The position numbers and the translations under genes are program-made. The notes beneath the pieces were generated by a model. The model was given only the letters and a program-made list of their open reading frames with translations, searched no databases and was not told the origin of the DNA. Shown in pieces: positions 1 to 10,154 of a stretch of DNA of 64,000 nucleotides. This DNA is from Silene latifolia (Eukaryota > Streptophyta > Magnoliopsida > Caryophyllales > Caryophyllaceae). The stretch lies in contig NC_133531.1 in the NCBI RefSeq assembly GCF_048544455.1, positions 67,494,099 through 67,558,098 of the forward strand. Direction: 5' to 3'. Position 1 is the first letter of the stretch. Each line of letters begins with the position of its first letter.

Positions 1-1
1 G

Positions 2-903
2 AGAGGTATAGGTGAGGTTGTAGATATTCAAACAAATACTATTGAGTTCATCAACCCTTTTTCAAGAGAAGGTGAGGAGAACCAAACACAAAATCCAACA
101 CAAAATCAACCCACAATGCCTAAATTTTCATCACATTCCGTACCAACCGAGGAGAACCTACCCAATGGTACTCCCACACTACAACACTTAACCGGAAATT
201 TCATTGCTAAATCCGCATTTATCCAATTAGTCGAAAGAAGCCAATTTGGGGGGATGCCTAGTGAAGACCCTCACTCTCACATGGAGACTTTTTGTGACTA
301 TTGTGATGCGATTTCACAAACCGGTGTGACTCAAGACCAAATTCGATGGGTCTTATTTCCTTTTTCTTTAATCGGCACCGCAAAACAATGGTTGAAAGGC
401 CTTGATAAGGCTACTCTTGGAATTGATTCTTGGAAGAAGTTGGCTCTAGCTTTCTACAAAAAATTCTACCCTCCGAAAAAGACTAACATGCTAAGAGCTC
501 AAATTACAGGTTTCAAGCAAAGGGATGAAGAATATTTGTATGAAGCTTGGGAGCGATTCAAAGGAATTTGTCGCTCATGTCCTCGTCATGGACTTAGCGA
601 GTGGTTCTTGGTACAACAATTTTGGAATGGTCTTTATGAAGACTCAAGAAACATTCTCAACATGGGATCAAATGGTATGTTCACCGAAGTTGATGATAAT
701 CAAACTTGGAACAAGATTGAGGAAATGGCGGTCCATAACTCACAATATAGTAGACCTCGCAAGGCTACTAGAGGAGGAAAGCATGAAGTGGACTCTATAA
801 CTCAATTGGGTGCTCAACTTAGTTCTCATATTGATACCATAAACTTGAAGTTTGAGAAGGCTATGGCTAAACTTGAAGAAGCCTCAAAATCACCAAAGCA
901 TCA
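2..903 (+). pseudogene. gag: Element B gag, N-terminal part (Retrotrans_gag)
   Basis: The frame is open from base 2 through the first Met at 116, so the true start lies upstream of the window. The stretch around 200-700 is a typical plant gypsy Retrotrans_gag capsid domain: it has LVERSQFGG, the HMETFCDYCD block, the AKQWLKGLD helix, AFYKKFYPPKKT and the YEAWERFKGICRSCPRHGL region. It would form the capsid shell that packages element RNA. The frame is cut after residues KHH by the LTR of element A at 904. A zinc knuckle belonging to the same gag resumes at 8930. Confidence 0.85.
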
Positions 904-2127
904 TGATGCGTGTCTTAAATGTGATGTTTTACACCCCATTTTACACACATTTCAGAGCTCAATCAACTAGTTTATGCTACTATTTTCCTATTTCCGTCTA
1001 CTTTCGTGTTTTTGTATTATATTGCAGAAATGTGAAGAATCCAGCGGAAATCGAGCCGAATCCGTCCCTAAGTACCTTGCATTGCATTTGACGTGAAGTA
1101 TTTACTCAAGAAACGAACTTGGTGCGCATTTCGAGGCCTGAAAGACAACTTTATGAAGAATTTAGAAGCGACTACCAGCTACAGTTGCGTTTTCGGATTC
1201 GTCTTTTCTCTGCAATTCTTTACGGTAACGTTTATTCCATAATTCCAGTTGATATTTATTTCGTTCATAGACTAGAAACTGCTAGAGTAGTTTTCCCGAA
1301 ACTGAAATTATCGCTTCATCTTTTTTACTTGTTTAGTTAATTCAATTATGCATTCGATAGCTCTAATTATTAATCTTATTGTTGTTTTTGTCATAATCAT
1401 GAGTAGCTAAACCCCATGTGCTAGGATGTAGGGGATCTGTAGTGTAGGCGACATTAGAATTGGTAGACCTGAAATTGCGCCATGGTCGATCGACTGGTCT
1501 ACCTGGTCGATCGACCGGCCACGTGAGAATTAGCTCCGTTTTAATTAATTTAATTGCTATATTTGACGAATCGAGTGCACGCGACTAGTTGAATGCTTAG
1601 GAATTGACCGACCCGATAAGATCGAAAGATAGGGAAGGGAAATAGACTACTTAATTAAGACGACTAAGTTAATAAGATCGAGAGATAAGTTAATTTAGAC
1701 TTTTAAATCACTTTTCAGGATGAGAGTCAACATTGGTGATATTAGGGACCCGTAGCTAGATCGAAAGATGCTACCTGTTAAGAATGGACCGAGAGGACTT
1801 CTTATTTTTCCCGTCTCACGTGATTATTTTAGACTTACTTAGGATACTGCCGCCGAAACTACAGTGAACCGACCATCTTAGCACCTTTTTAATATTTGAT
1901 TCCATACATTTTCATTCATTGCTCATTTATTTGCTTAGTTTACTTTTAAATTTAATTGCCATTAGTTATAGAACAATTCAAAACAAACCCCCACTCATTT
2001 GTTACTTTAGACTAAAATTAGACAACTATTAATTGGATCGCCTCTCTGTGGTTCGACCCTGACTGCCGCTATCTATAGTAGTAGTTTGGAATTATAAATT
2101 TATCTTTGGTACTCTACGACGGTATCA
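904..2127 (+). repeat. Element A 5' LTR, with internal deletion
   Basis: It matches 7393-8929 nearly base for base except for a missing 313-bp block that would sit after 1184. It carries two GGTCGATCGAC-type palindromic words at 1484-1495 and 1505-1516. The lost block contains the only convincing TATA box of the LTR, so this 5' LTR is probably promoterless. Confidence 0.88.
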
Positions 2128-2132
2128 AATTT

Positions 2133-2150
2133 TGGCGCCGTTGCCAGGGA
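2133..2150 (+). promoter_or_regulatory. Primer binding site, tRNA-Asp type, element A
   Basis: TGGCGCCGTTGCCAGGGA lies five bases after the LTR end and is complementary to the 3' end of plant tRNA-Asp. This is the usual primer site of Athila and Tat gypsy elements. Confidence 0.85.
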
Positions 2151-2253
2151 GGCAATTGTTTAATTTTTAGTTGTTTTTATTTTAGTCTTTTTCTTAGTTT
2201 AAGGGACATCTGTTCCTTAAACTATTCTCATATTCTACTTGTAGTTTCCTCTT

Positions 2254-3797
2254 ATGCGCAGGTCACAGGGTGGTGTACCGAGACCATTGGATCCTGAGAT
2301 CAAAAGGACTTTGCGCGAGTTAAGACGATCATCCAGAGTATTACCGACAGAGGAAGAGCTGAGTACTCTGTCTAGTTACTACGAGAACGAGCTGTTTGAG
2401 GAGGATCCACCTTCGTCACCTATTTCTACTTCCTCCGCTGAGACTGTCACATCTCCAGACATGGCTGAAGAACCAAGTATAGCCAGTCACTCCGAGCCAA
2501 CAGCTGAGAATCTCTATAAGGGATTCGCATTACTGTGTGACGGACATAAAATTCGAACCGAAACCGTCTTATATTAACTTGGTTGAGAGAAACCGATTTG
2601 GGGGAGCTGCAAATGAAGATGCAGCTAAACATATGGAGACATTCATTGACTACTGCTGCTCCATACCCCCACCGGCAGGTGTGACCCAGGACCAGGTGAA
2701 GGAGACGATGTTCATATTCTCGCTTCGTGATGCCGCAAGGGAATGGTACCGAGATCTGGATCGAGCTGCTAACGGGATCACTGATTGGAATTCGCTGGCC
2801 CTAACATTCTACAAGAAATATTTCTCTGCCTCGAAGACCAATGCCATTAGAGCTCAGATCACGAGCTTTAAACAGGGTCCTGATGATAATTTTCATGAGG
2901 CATGGGTCCGTTTCAAGAAGCTGGTGTGAACTATTCCGCACCATGGGTTCGAGCAATGGAGCCTATGCAATCAGTTTTATAATGGGCTTTATGACGATCG
3001 AGGGCTATCCCTGGATGCTGCGGCTAATGGCGATTCAGGAGAATGTTGGAGAAACTAAGGGGTGGAAAATCATTGATGATATGGCCACCCATAAAGCTGA
3101 GCATGGAAATTCCAGGGGAAATCAAAGGAGAGCTGCTGAATCCCCTTCTATAGTTGCATTAGAGGCTCTTACGGCGAGATTTGATAAGTATGAGCTTGGA
3201 AGAGGATCTCAAAAGGGAGGTATTTACCAAGTTAATGCTGTTTCAGACGACCCCTTTACATGCAAAAGATGTGGAGCTGAGGGACATGATTCAGATTTTT
3301 GTCCTAGTTCGAATGAAGTATGTGCTGCCTTTCAACATTATAGACAGACTGGTACATATCCCGATTCCTCTAATGTCCACCCCAATTTGAGGTGGTCTAA
3401 CCAGAATGTCCTTAATCCGGGTCCACAGCAGCAGCAGCAAAGTTATGTGCCCCCTCATAAGCAACAACAGTTTAAAAAGCCTCCCTATGTGCCTCAACAG
3501 CAGCAATTTCAAAGTTCTGACATTTCTGAGTTGAAAAACATGGTTCAAAATCTGTCGGGTTTGATGCAAAAGGAGTCTCAAGCTAGAGAGAATTCTACAA
3601 AAATGTTGGAAAGTCAAATTGCTCAACTGGCAAGCAAAAGTGCAACTCGAACTCCGGGGCAATTACCGTCGCAGCCGGATTAAAAAGAGACCCTAAATGC
3701 TATCACTTTGAGGAGTGGGTCTACCCTTGATGGGCCCGCTATGGCCGAGGACACTATTGGAAAAGATGAGGCGGAACCAAGTAAGAAGAAGGCATGA
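2254..3797 (+). pseudogene. gag: Element A gag, broken (Retrotrans_gag plus zinc knuckle)
   Basis: The frame starts at MRRSQ (2254), shifts near 2540 into the frame holding LVERNRFGG and the capsid domain, hits TGA at 2927-2929 (an Arg codon CGA to TGA by position), and shifts again near 3040. It then continues through a CCHC knuckle (CKRCGAEGHDSDFC, near 3260-3303), a Gln-rich tract and the helix ending MLESQIAQLAS. TAA at 3681-3683 interrupts the frame just before the conserved NAITLRSG motif, and a final TGA ends it at 3795. So there are two frameshifts and two internal stops in a once normal gag. Confidence 0.85.
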
Positions 3798-5329
3798 AAA
3801 CAAAGAGCAAGAAAAAGACGATCGGCGGGTATATCGATCGATCGACCGACATACCGATCGATCGACGATCGCGAAATAGCACAGCTTCTGGTCCTGTAGA
3901 AGCCAGTCGATCGACTGACATACATGGTCGATCGACTGAAAACGCTGCCGATGTTGAACCTTTTCGTCCTCCAATGTTAGATAACTTGAGGGACCACTTA
4001 TTTCGGGGTACGACGACTCCGAAATTATTAAGGCAAGACCCAAATGCTGATGGGTCTGTTCCGGCTCCAAAGTATGACCCAATGACGATTAATGGCTCCT
4101 TCTTGAGACGGTCTGAAGAAGGTTCGAGCTTCAACAAGGACAAAGTAGTGGATTTTCAGCCTAAGTCCACTGACGCCGGTATGAGAGACCTAGAGGAGAG
4201 GGCTAAGTTGCTTCTTACAGCCCCTTATCCGGAGAGATTGGTGCCGAAAAAGGAACATGTATCGTTTAACAAATTTGAAAATGTTATTCGTAGTTTAAAT
4301 GTGCAAGTTCCTTTCCTTGAATTAGTTAATCAAGTGCCTGCTTACACGAAATTTATGAAGCAACTTTTGTCTAAAAAGAAGCCACTTGATACTGTGCAAT
4401 CTGTCGCACTAATTGATGAGTCATGTTCTTATTTAACTCATACTGCACCTCATAAGCTAGAAGACCCAGGTAGTTTTTCAGTCCCATGTAATATTGGCAC
4501 CTTTTCTATTGAGAAGGCATTATGTGACCTAGGAGCCAGTATTAGTGTCATGCCTTTGAGTCTTGCTAGGAAGTTGAAATTGACTAGGTTTGCAGTTACT
4601 AACATGACAGTACAGATGGCTGATCGTTCCGCGGTCCATCCTGTAGGAGTCTTAGAGGACATTCCCGTGCAAATAGGAAAGTTCTTTTTCCCTGTTGACT
4701 TCGTTGTGCTAGATATGCCCGAAGATGCTCACATACCTATCATTCTGGGTAGACCATTTCTGCACATTGCTGGTGCAGTTATAGATGTTGGCTCAGGGAC
4801 ATTGACCTTTAAGGTAGGGAAACATTCCATCGTCTTTGCCCAGACAGCTAAGAAGAAAGATCCTATGTGGCCAGTCACTTGTAATGTGATTTCTGAAAAG
4901 AAATCTTATTTTGTGCTTTCTGATATGCCTGCCTCTATGCCTATTCCTATTATAACACCTCCGCCCCAGATTGGGAGCAACTTGGAGGAAGATTCTTCTG
5001 TTTTAGATATTGCAGGAGCTGGTTTGGGGAAGGAAGAGCCGTTCATTGCTCCAGCTGTGAAGGAGCTAATCGTTCAAAGAGGCGGCCTAGGAAGTCTTAG
5101 CTATGGCACAGATGAGGAGCCAGTCAAAGTGACAGAGTCCGATTTGGATTTTGATGAGCCAGCCGAGGTCATTGATTGGGAAGATGTTGAAGATGTGGAT
5201 CCGTTGAGTTCGGCGGATATTGGACTTGCTAGGAGTGCAGCTGAGGAGATGAGCACTGTAGAAGCTACTTCTTGTAGCCAGAAGCCGAGCAAGTGGGCCA
5301 TTCCGTGGCCATTCTTGATCAACTATTAG
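3794..5329 (+). CDS. pro: Element A aspartic protease (retropepsin) ORF, 511 aa
   Basis: The ORF is open throughout. It encodes a retroviral-type aspartic protease: CDLGASIS with catalytic Asp at about residue 245, a flap-region MADRS, and ILGRPFL near residue 325. It would cleave the gag polyprotein. Its ATG overlaps the gag stop (ATGA at 3794-3797). In other gypsy elements gag and protease are one frame, so either the overlap is used or the junction is a frameshift. The first 50 residues are low-complexity (DRST repeats) because they are translated from an array of TCGATCGA words. The C-terminal 130 residues are acidic and have no recognised domain. No polymerase follows. Confidence 0.8.
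   Translation: MKTKSKKKTIGGYIDRSTDIPIDRRSRNSTASGPVEASRSTDIHGRSTENAADVEPFRPPMLDNLRDHLFRGTTTPKLLRQDPNADGSVPAPKYDPMTINGSFLRRSEEGSSFNKDKVVDFQPKSTDAGMRDLEERAKLLLTAPYPERLVPKKEHVSFNKFENVIRSLNVQVPFLELVNQVPAYTKFMKQLLSKKKPLDTVQSVALIDESCSYLTHTAPHKLEDPGSFSVPCNIGTFSIEKALCDLGASISVMPLSLARKLKLTRFAVTNMTVQMADRSAVHPVGVLEDIPVQIGKFFFPVDFVVLDMPEDAHIPIILGRPFLHIAGAVIDVGSGTLTFKVGKHSIVFAQTAKKKDPMWPVTCNVISEKKSYFVLSDMPASMPIPIITPPPQIGSNLEEDSSVLDIAGAGLGKEEPFIAPAVKELIVQRGGLGSLSYGTDEEPVKVTESDLDFDEPAEVIDWEDVEDVDPLSSADIGLARSAAEEMSTVEATSCSQKPSKWAIPWPFLINY
3826..3942 (+). repeat. Array of TCGATCGA palindromic words inside the protease ORF
   Basis: Four copies of an approximately 12-bp word built on TCGATCGAC sit in about 115 bp, at the 5' end of the protease ORF. 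The same word recurs in the element A LTRs and 3' region. Confidence 0.8.
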
Positions 5330-7392
5330 TTGATCAAATGTTTTTCAAAACATTTTTTATTGCTTTTGTTAGACATTTTACTGTTTTGGTTTGCGCGAGA
5401 CTTCACTTTAATAAGTTTTCTTAGGATTTTAAAGACTTTAGACTTTTACTTTGTATTTTACGCAAATTTTGGGCGCGTTATTATGTGTATTTGCAGGTTT
5501 ATAGACCTTATTAGCTCGATTTATTGAGCTACATCAAAGAAATTAGAAACTTACAGCAGCTATTTCAGTCGATCGACTGGCCTGTATGGTCGATCGAGTG
5601 GCCGCTACAGTTACAGGAGCTTCTGTTCCTGTCACCCTGGTCGATCGACTGGGTGGTATGGTCGATCGACCATCTTTCGCTGCTGTACCTATTCACGACC
5701 ATTCCCCTGCTGTGTTTGGTCGTTATGTGGAGTTGAGGGAGTCTTTTCTCCACTTTATTCTCTGATTCATTTCTGTTTTCTTCTGTTTCCTTATTTTACA
5801 CATAATTACCGCTTCAACATTGTTTTCTTGGAATTACGTGCAGTACTTTTGTTTCTTTTCAGGTACCAACGGTAGCACTGCTGGCTACTGAAACCTCCTA
5901 GCTCACGCTGGTTTGGAGAGGTTTCCTTTTGCTGCGCTTAAAGTCTTGTGAGTTTCCGAGTTTCACTTCATGTCTTATTTAGTTAAATTTATCGCAAATT
6001 CCCGTTTCCCTTTTATTTCATTATATGATTTTGCACAATGAGGACATTGTGTGATTTGGTTTGGGAAAGGGTTTTGCATTGCATTCACATGTTTTTATTG
6101 CATTTCTGTTTCACGTTTATTGCATTTATTTTATTTCCCTTATATATACGAAATTCAAATAAAATTTCAAAAATTCAAAAAATTGCACGTTTATTTTAGC
6201 ATATAGGTTGAGTCGGAACGGTAGTATTTCAATGATGACATTGCATTTGCATCTGGTTATGCCTAAGCCTTGATAAACTGCCTATGGCCAGTTTATCTAG
6301 GATTGTGAGTAGTACTCCTTATGAGACATGTTACATCAATATGCATAAATATGAACTTAATCTGCTTAATACCTGTATGCATTCGGTTTGTGGTTCGTTG
6401 ACACATGTGGTAGAGGTTTCCCTTTATTCATTTTACCCATAAACCCCTCAGAGCCAAATTTAGCCTTTTGTCCCTTAACTACATCCTATATTTAGCCTGC
6501 CTTTGTCAAGCTAGTAGTCTTAGTTTTTGGGAATATGTTTATTGCGGTTTGGTTATTTTACTCTTTATTGAGATGTTGGTGAAATGGTGAAAAAGGGAAG
6601 GAAAGAAAAAGAATTGAAGAAGGAAAAAAAAAACAGAATACGAAAAAAATGATTCGAAAAAAAAAATCAGTCTATCGACCGGTTCCATTGGTCGATCGAC
6701 CGTTGACTGCAGCAGAAAAAGAAAATTCGAAAAATCACATGTTGCAATTGTTATGTGTTGGTGATTTTGTAATCCCATGTATTATTTCCAATTGTTGGGG
6801 AGTTGACTTGTTGTTGGGTTGTGAGTTTAGTGCTAGTTATAGCACCGTTTCATCGATTTAATTTTGAGTAAGGAAGTGGATGTTGTCATATGGTTTGTTT
6901 AGGTACTAGCTTGATCACCTATACCTCCACATTCCCATAAATGTTTTGCCTCTTCTTACCCATTACCTCACATATCCATATTTACTTCGGTATGTGTCAT
7001 GGTCATTTGTTTGGTTGGAATGCATATGTACGGTTGTAGAGATTATTTTCATATTAGACTGCAGGCATGTTCTTATAGGTCGTAGTCAGGTGAGAGTCAT
7101 TACAAATTACTTCTTTCTATCTTTACATATAATCACCTGTGCTTATGTGTGATTTGAGCGACCCGTGAGAGTCCATAATGATAAGTCTATATAGTTGACG
7201 GTTCGGCGGCTTTTAACGACTTCATAACTCGTTTGCATTATTCATATTACTAATTGATTGTTAGTTGTTGCATTAAATTGGTTTAGGCTTTACAAGTTGC
7301 ATTTCGCTCTGAGATTGTAATCGTTCCATTAGGTTTTAGGATGGAGTCTAGATCTTGCTTGGGGACAAGCAAGGGTTTGGTTTGGGGAAGTT
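5330..7392 (+). other. Element A 3' non-coding region
   Basis: About 2 kb has no convincing coding region. It holds TCGATCGAC word pairs at 5568-5598, 5639-5672 and 6669-6705, a small stem (CACAATG-AGGA-CATTGTG near 6035), an A-rich patch at 6580-6670, and the polypurine tract ahead of the right LTR. In the matching position element B has an ATHILA ORF, and none can be seen here. Confidence 0.7.
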
Positions 7393-8929
7393 TGATGCGT
7401 GTCTTAAATGTGATGTTTTACACCCCATTTTACACGCATTTCAGAGCTCAATCAAGTAGTTTATGCTACTATTTTCTCTATTTCCGTCTACTTTCGTGTT
7501 TTTGTATTATATTGCAGAAATGTGAAGAATCCAGCGGAAATCGAGCCGAATCCGTCCCTAGGCACCTTGCATTGCATTTGACGTGAAGTATTTACTCAAG
7601 AATCGAACTTGGTGCGCATTTCGAGGCCTGAAAGACAACTTTATGAAGAATTTAGAAGCGAATACCAGCTACAGTGGTCGATCGACTGATGCCTATGGTC
7701 GATCGACCAGAGCACGATGATCATAAGCTACTGTACAGCGCGTATCAGTCGATCGACTGAGCTGTATGGTCGATCAACCAAACCGTGAATCTGACGCAAA
7801 TTTCGAGAATTCCAAAGCCCATTGTAATTAGGTTTTAGGAATAAGTGTTACGTTATATTCCTATATAACGTAACCTGATGCTTTTAGAAGATCATCAAGT
7901 CTTTTATCATCAGATTTTTAGGAAATAATTAGGGTTCTATATCAAGTTTGTTTTAGGGCATAATTATTCAATACAATTTACTTCCAGTTGCGTTTTCGGA
8001 TTCGTCTTTTCTCTGCAATTCTTTACGGTAACGTTTATTCCATAATTCCAGTTGATATTTATTTCGTTCATAGATTAGAAATTGCTAGAGTAGTTTTCCC
8101 GAAACCGAAATTATCGCTTCATGTTGTTTACTTGTTTAGTTAATTCAATTATGCATTCGATAGCTCTAATTATTAATCTTATTGTTGTTTTTGTCATAAT
8201 CATGAGTAGCTAAACCCCATATGCTAGGATGTTGGGGATATGTAGTGTAGGCGGCATTAGAATTGGTAGACCTGAAATCGCGCCATGGTCGATCGACTGG
8301 TCTACCTGGTCGTCGACCGGCCACGTGAGAATTAGCTCCGTTTTAATTAATTTAATTGCTATTTTTGACGAATCGAGTGCACGCGACTAGTTGAATGCTT
8401 AGGAATTGACCGACCCGATAAGATCGAAAGATAGGGAAGAGAAATAGACTACTTAATTAAGACGACTAAGTTAATAAGATCGAGAGATAAGTTAATTTAG
8501 ACTTTTAAATCACTTTTCAGGATGAGAGTCAACATTGGTGATATTAGGGACCCGTAGCTAGATCGAAAGATGCTACCTGTTAAGAATGGACCGAGAGGAC
8601 TTCTTATATTTCCCGTCTCACGTGATTATTTTAGACTTACTTAGGATACTGCCGCCGAAACTACAGTGAACCGACCATCTTAGCACCTTTTTAATATTTG
8701 ATTCCATACATTTTCATTCATTGCTCATTTATTTGCTTAGTTTACTTTTAAATTTAATTGCCATTAGTTATAGAACAATTCAAAACAAACCCCCACTCAT
8801 TTGTTACATTGGACTAAAATTAGACAACTATTAATTGCATCGCCTCTCCGTGGTTCGACCCTGACTGCCGCTATCTATAGTAGTAATTTGGAATTATAAA
8901 TTTATCTTTGGTACTCTACGACGGTATCA
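7393..8929 (+). repeat. Element A 3' LTR (complete)
   Basis: It begins TGATGCGTGTC and ends GGTATCA. It is the fuller copy, 1537 bp against 1224 bp in the 5' LTR. The extra block 7675-7987 holds four TCGATCGAC-type words and the inverted repeat with the TATA box. Two more words lie at 8284-8316, the second with a 1-bp loss (GGTCGTCGACC). Confidence 0.88.
7847..7874 (+). promoter_or_regulatory. Palindromic TATA promoter region of element A 3' LTR
   Basis: Two 12-bp arms (GTTACGTTATAT and ATATAACGTAAC) flank a 4-base spacer. TATATAA at 7862-7868 lies inside the right arm. It fits the U3/R promoter and is absent from the 5' LTR because of the 313-bp deletion. Confidence 0.5.
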
Positions 8930-9160
8930 AATTATGTTAATGCCATGGTAGCATCTTCATCAATCCCAAGTGGGATATGTGAGAATTGTGGAACTTTGGG
9001 ACATGACCAAAGTGAATGTAGGGGAACTAATGAGCAAGTAAATGCTTTTCAAGCATACAAGAGTGGTACCCCTTATTCCAACTATTACAATGAAAACACC
9101 AAATTCCACCCAAATCTCTCATAGAAAAGCCAAATTGTTCAAAACCCTCAACAAACATAC
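8930..9160 (+). pseudogene. gag: Element B gag, middle part with zinc knuckle
   Basis: The frame resumes as VNAMVASSS and contains a CCHC knuckle (CENCGTLGHDQSEC), the nucleic-acid-binding part of gag. An in-frame TAG lies at 9122-9124, where related gags have Trp. The frame then runs up to the CATAC duplication at 9156-9160, where copia element C is inserted. Confidence 0.85.
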
Positions 9161-9611
9161 TGTTGGAGCTTGTGTCCTCCACAAATTAGTGTGATAACAT
9201 TTGTAAATCTCTTACAGGTTCACAAGAGTATACTTCGTATATTTAATCAGTTGATTAACGTTTACCTAATAACGGTTGGCTTGCTAGAAAGTTTGACGTT
9301 ATTATCATACAGATGGCGGTGATCAACTGGTCCCTAAAGGTCACACCTATAGGACGTGTTTGATAAATGTGGTTATAGAAATATAATTACATTGATGCCC
9401 AAAATGACTAAAAAGTTAGTCAATGTGTTGATGAGATAATTATTTAATGAAAATTAAATAATATTAAGTTGAGACGAATTAACTGTCAATTCGTAAATTA
9501 AATATAATAAGTTATATTTAAATTAAATATATATAAGGTTAGTTTGTATGAATTAATCTGTTAATTCGTAGTTAAATATAATCAGTTGTATTTAATATCA
9601 ACAAGTTGAAT

Positions 9612-9680
9612 GTGTCATAGTGGTAATAGTGAGGGTACACAAGCTAAGAGGTCATGGGTTCGATCCTCACTAGATGACAA
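9612..9680 (+). other. tRNA-like segment inside the element C LTR (U3)
   Basis: A D-arm-like AGTGGTAATAG (9619-9629) is followed 38 bases later by GGTTCGATCC (9657-9666). The second word is a near match to the tRNA B box GGTTCGANTCC lacking one base. The spacing is that of a tRNA or of the head of a tRNA-derived SINE. The copy in the 3' LTR is at 17425-17493. It is probably a relic, since the A box is poor. Confidence 0.5.
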
Positions 9681-9804
9681 TTTAACACACTTTATATATT
9701 TTTGGAAAGACCAAAATAAGGAGAAAAATACTCCTTATTTCGGTTCACTTGGCCGAAATTAAGGAAAGTTTTCCTTTTCCTAATTGACTCTAAGTTTTGG
9801 TCTG

Positions 9805-9813
9805 TATAAAAAG
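9805..9813 (+). promoter_or_regulatory. TATA box, element C 5' LTR
   Basis: TATAAAAAG lies about two thirds into the LTR, as expected for a U3 promoter. The same word is at 17618-17626 in the 3' LTR. Confidence 0.7.
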
Positions 9814-10142
9814 AAAGGGAGAGAATTATTTCTACCCTAATGCTTTTTCTTGACCTTGCCTCCTCTTTCTCATCAGAAAAACACAAAACAACTAAATTTT
9901 ACAGAAAATTTTAGATCGATTCTAGCATAATCAAAGGGCATATCTCATATCGTCTTGGGTGCAACTAATAGGCGAATATAAATTTTGATATTGTTCTTAG
10001 GCCATATTTGCTAGGACCGAAGGTTAATTCTAAATCTTTTTATTTATGTTTATGTATTTTATTTTATGACCTTAGATCATCTTTATTAAATCGTTATAAT
10101 CGTTCTAGTTTAAGGGAAATATACAGATTTATTTCTCACAAG

Positions 10143-10154
10143 TGGTATCAGAGC
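10143..10154 (+). promoter_or_regulatory. Primer binding site, initiator tRNA-Met type, element C
   Basis: TGGTATCAGAGC begins two bases after the LTR end and is complementary to the 3' end of initiator tRNA-Met, the standard copia primer. Confidence 0.92.

Larger units (their letters stand above)
904..8929 (+). mobile_element. Element A: gypsy gag-protease LTR retrotransposon without pol, nested in B
   Basis: Two LTRs (904-2127 and 7393-8929) start TGATGC and end TATCA. Between them lie a tRNA-Asp-like primer site, gag, an aspartic protease and 2 kb of non-coding DNA, and a polypurine stretch (TTTGGGGAAG) precedes the right LTR. No reverse transcriptase, RNase H or integrase can be found. 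The flanking 5-mers (CATCA and AATTA) do not match perfectly, so the duplication has decayed or the end is off by a few bases. Insertion splits the gag of element B, whose frame resumes immediately after 8929. Confidence 0.88.
9161..10140 (+). repeat. Element C 5' LTR
   Basis: It starts TGTTGGAG and ends CTCACA. It contains a TATA box (TATAAAAAG, 9805-9813), a tRNA-like segment near 9612-9680, and two diverged copies of an approximately 50-bp AT-rich unit beginning GAATTAA (about 9476-9530 and 9549-9600). Confidence 0.95.

Noticed and set aside
3693-4143. Minus-strand frames opposite the protease of element A
   Set aside because: Shadow frames created by the palindromic TCGATCGA words, which read openly in both strands.
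1484-8316. CRISPR-like reading of the regularly spaced TCGATCGA words
   Set aside because: The words are very short, differ in spacing, lie inside LTRs and ORFs of a plant retrotransposon, and have no cas genes.
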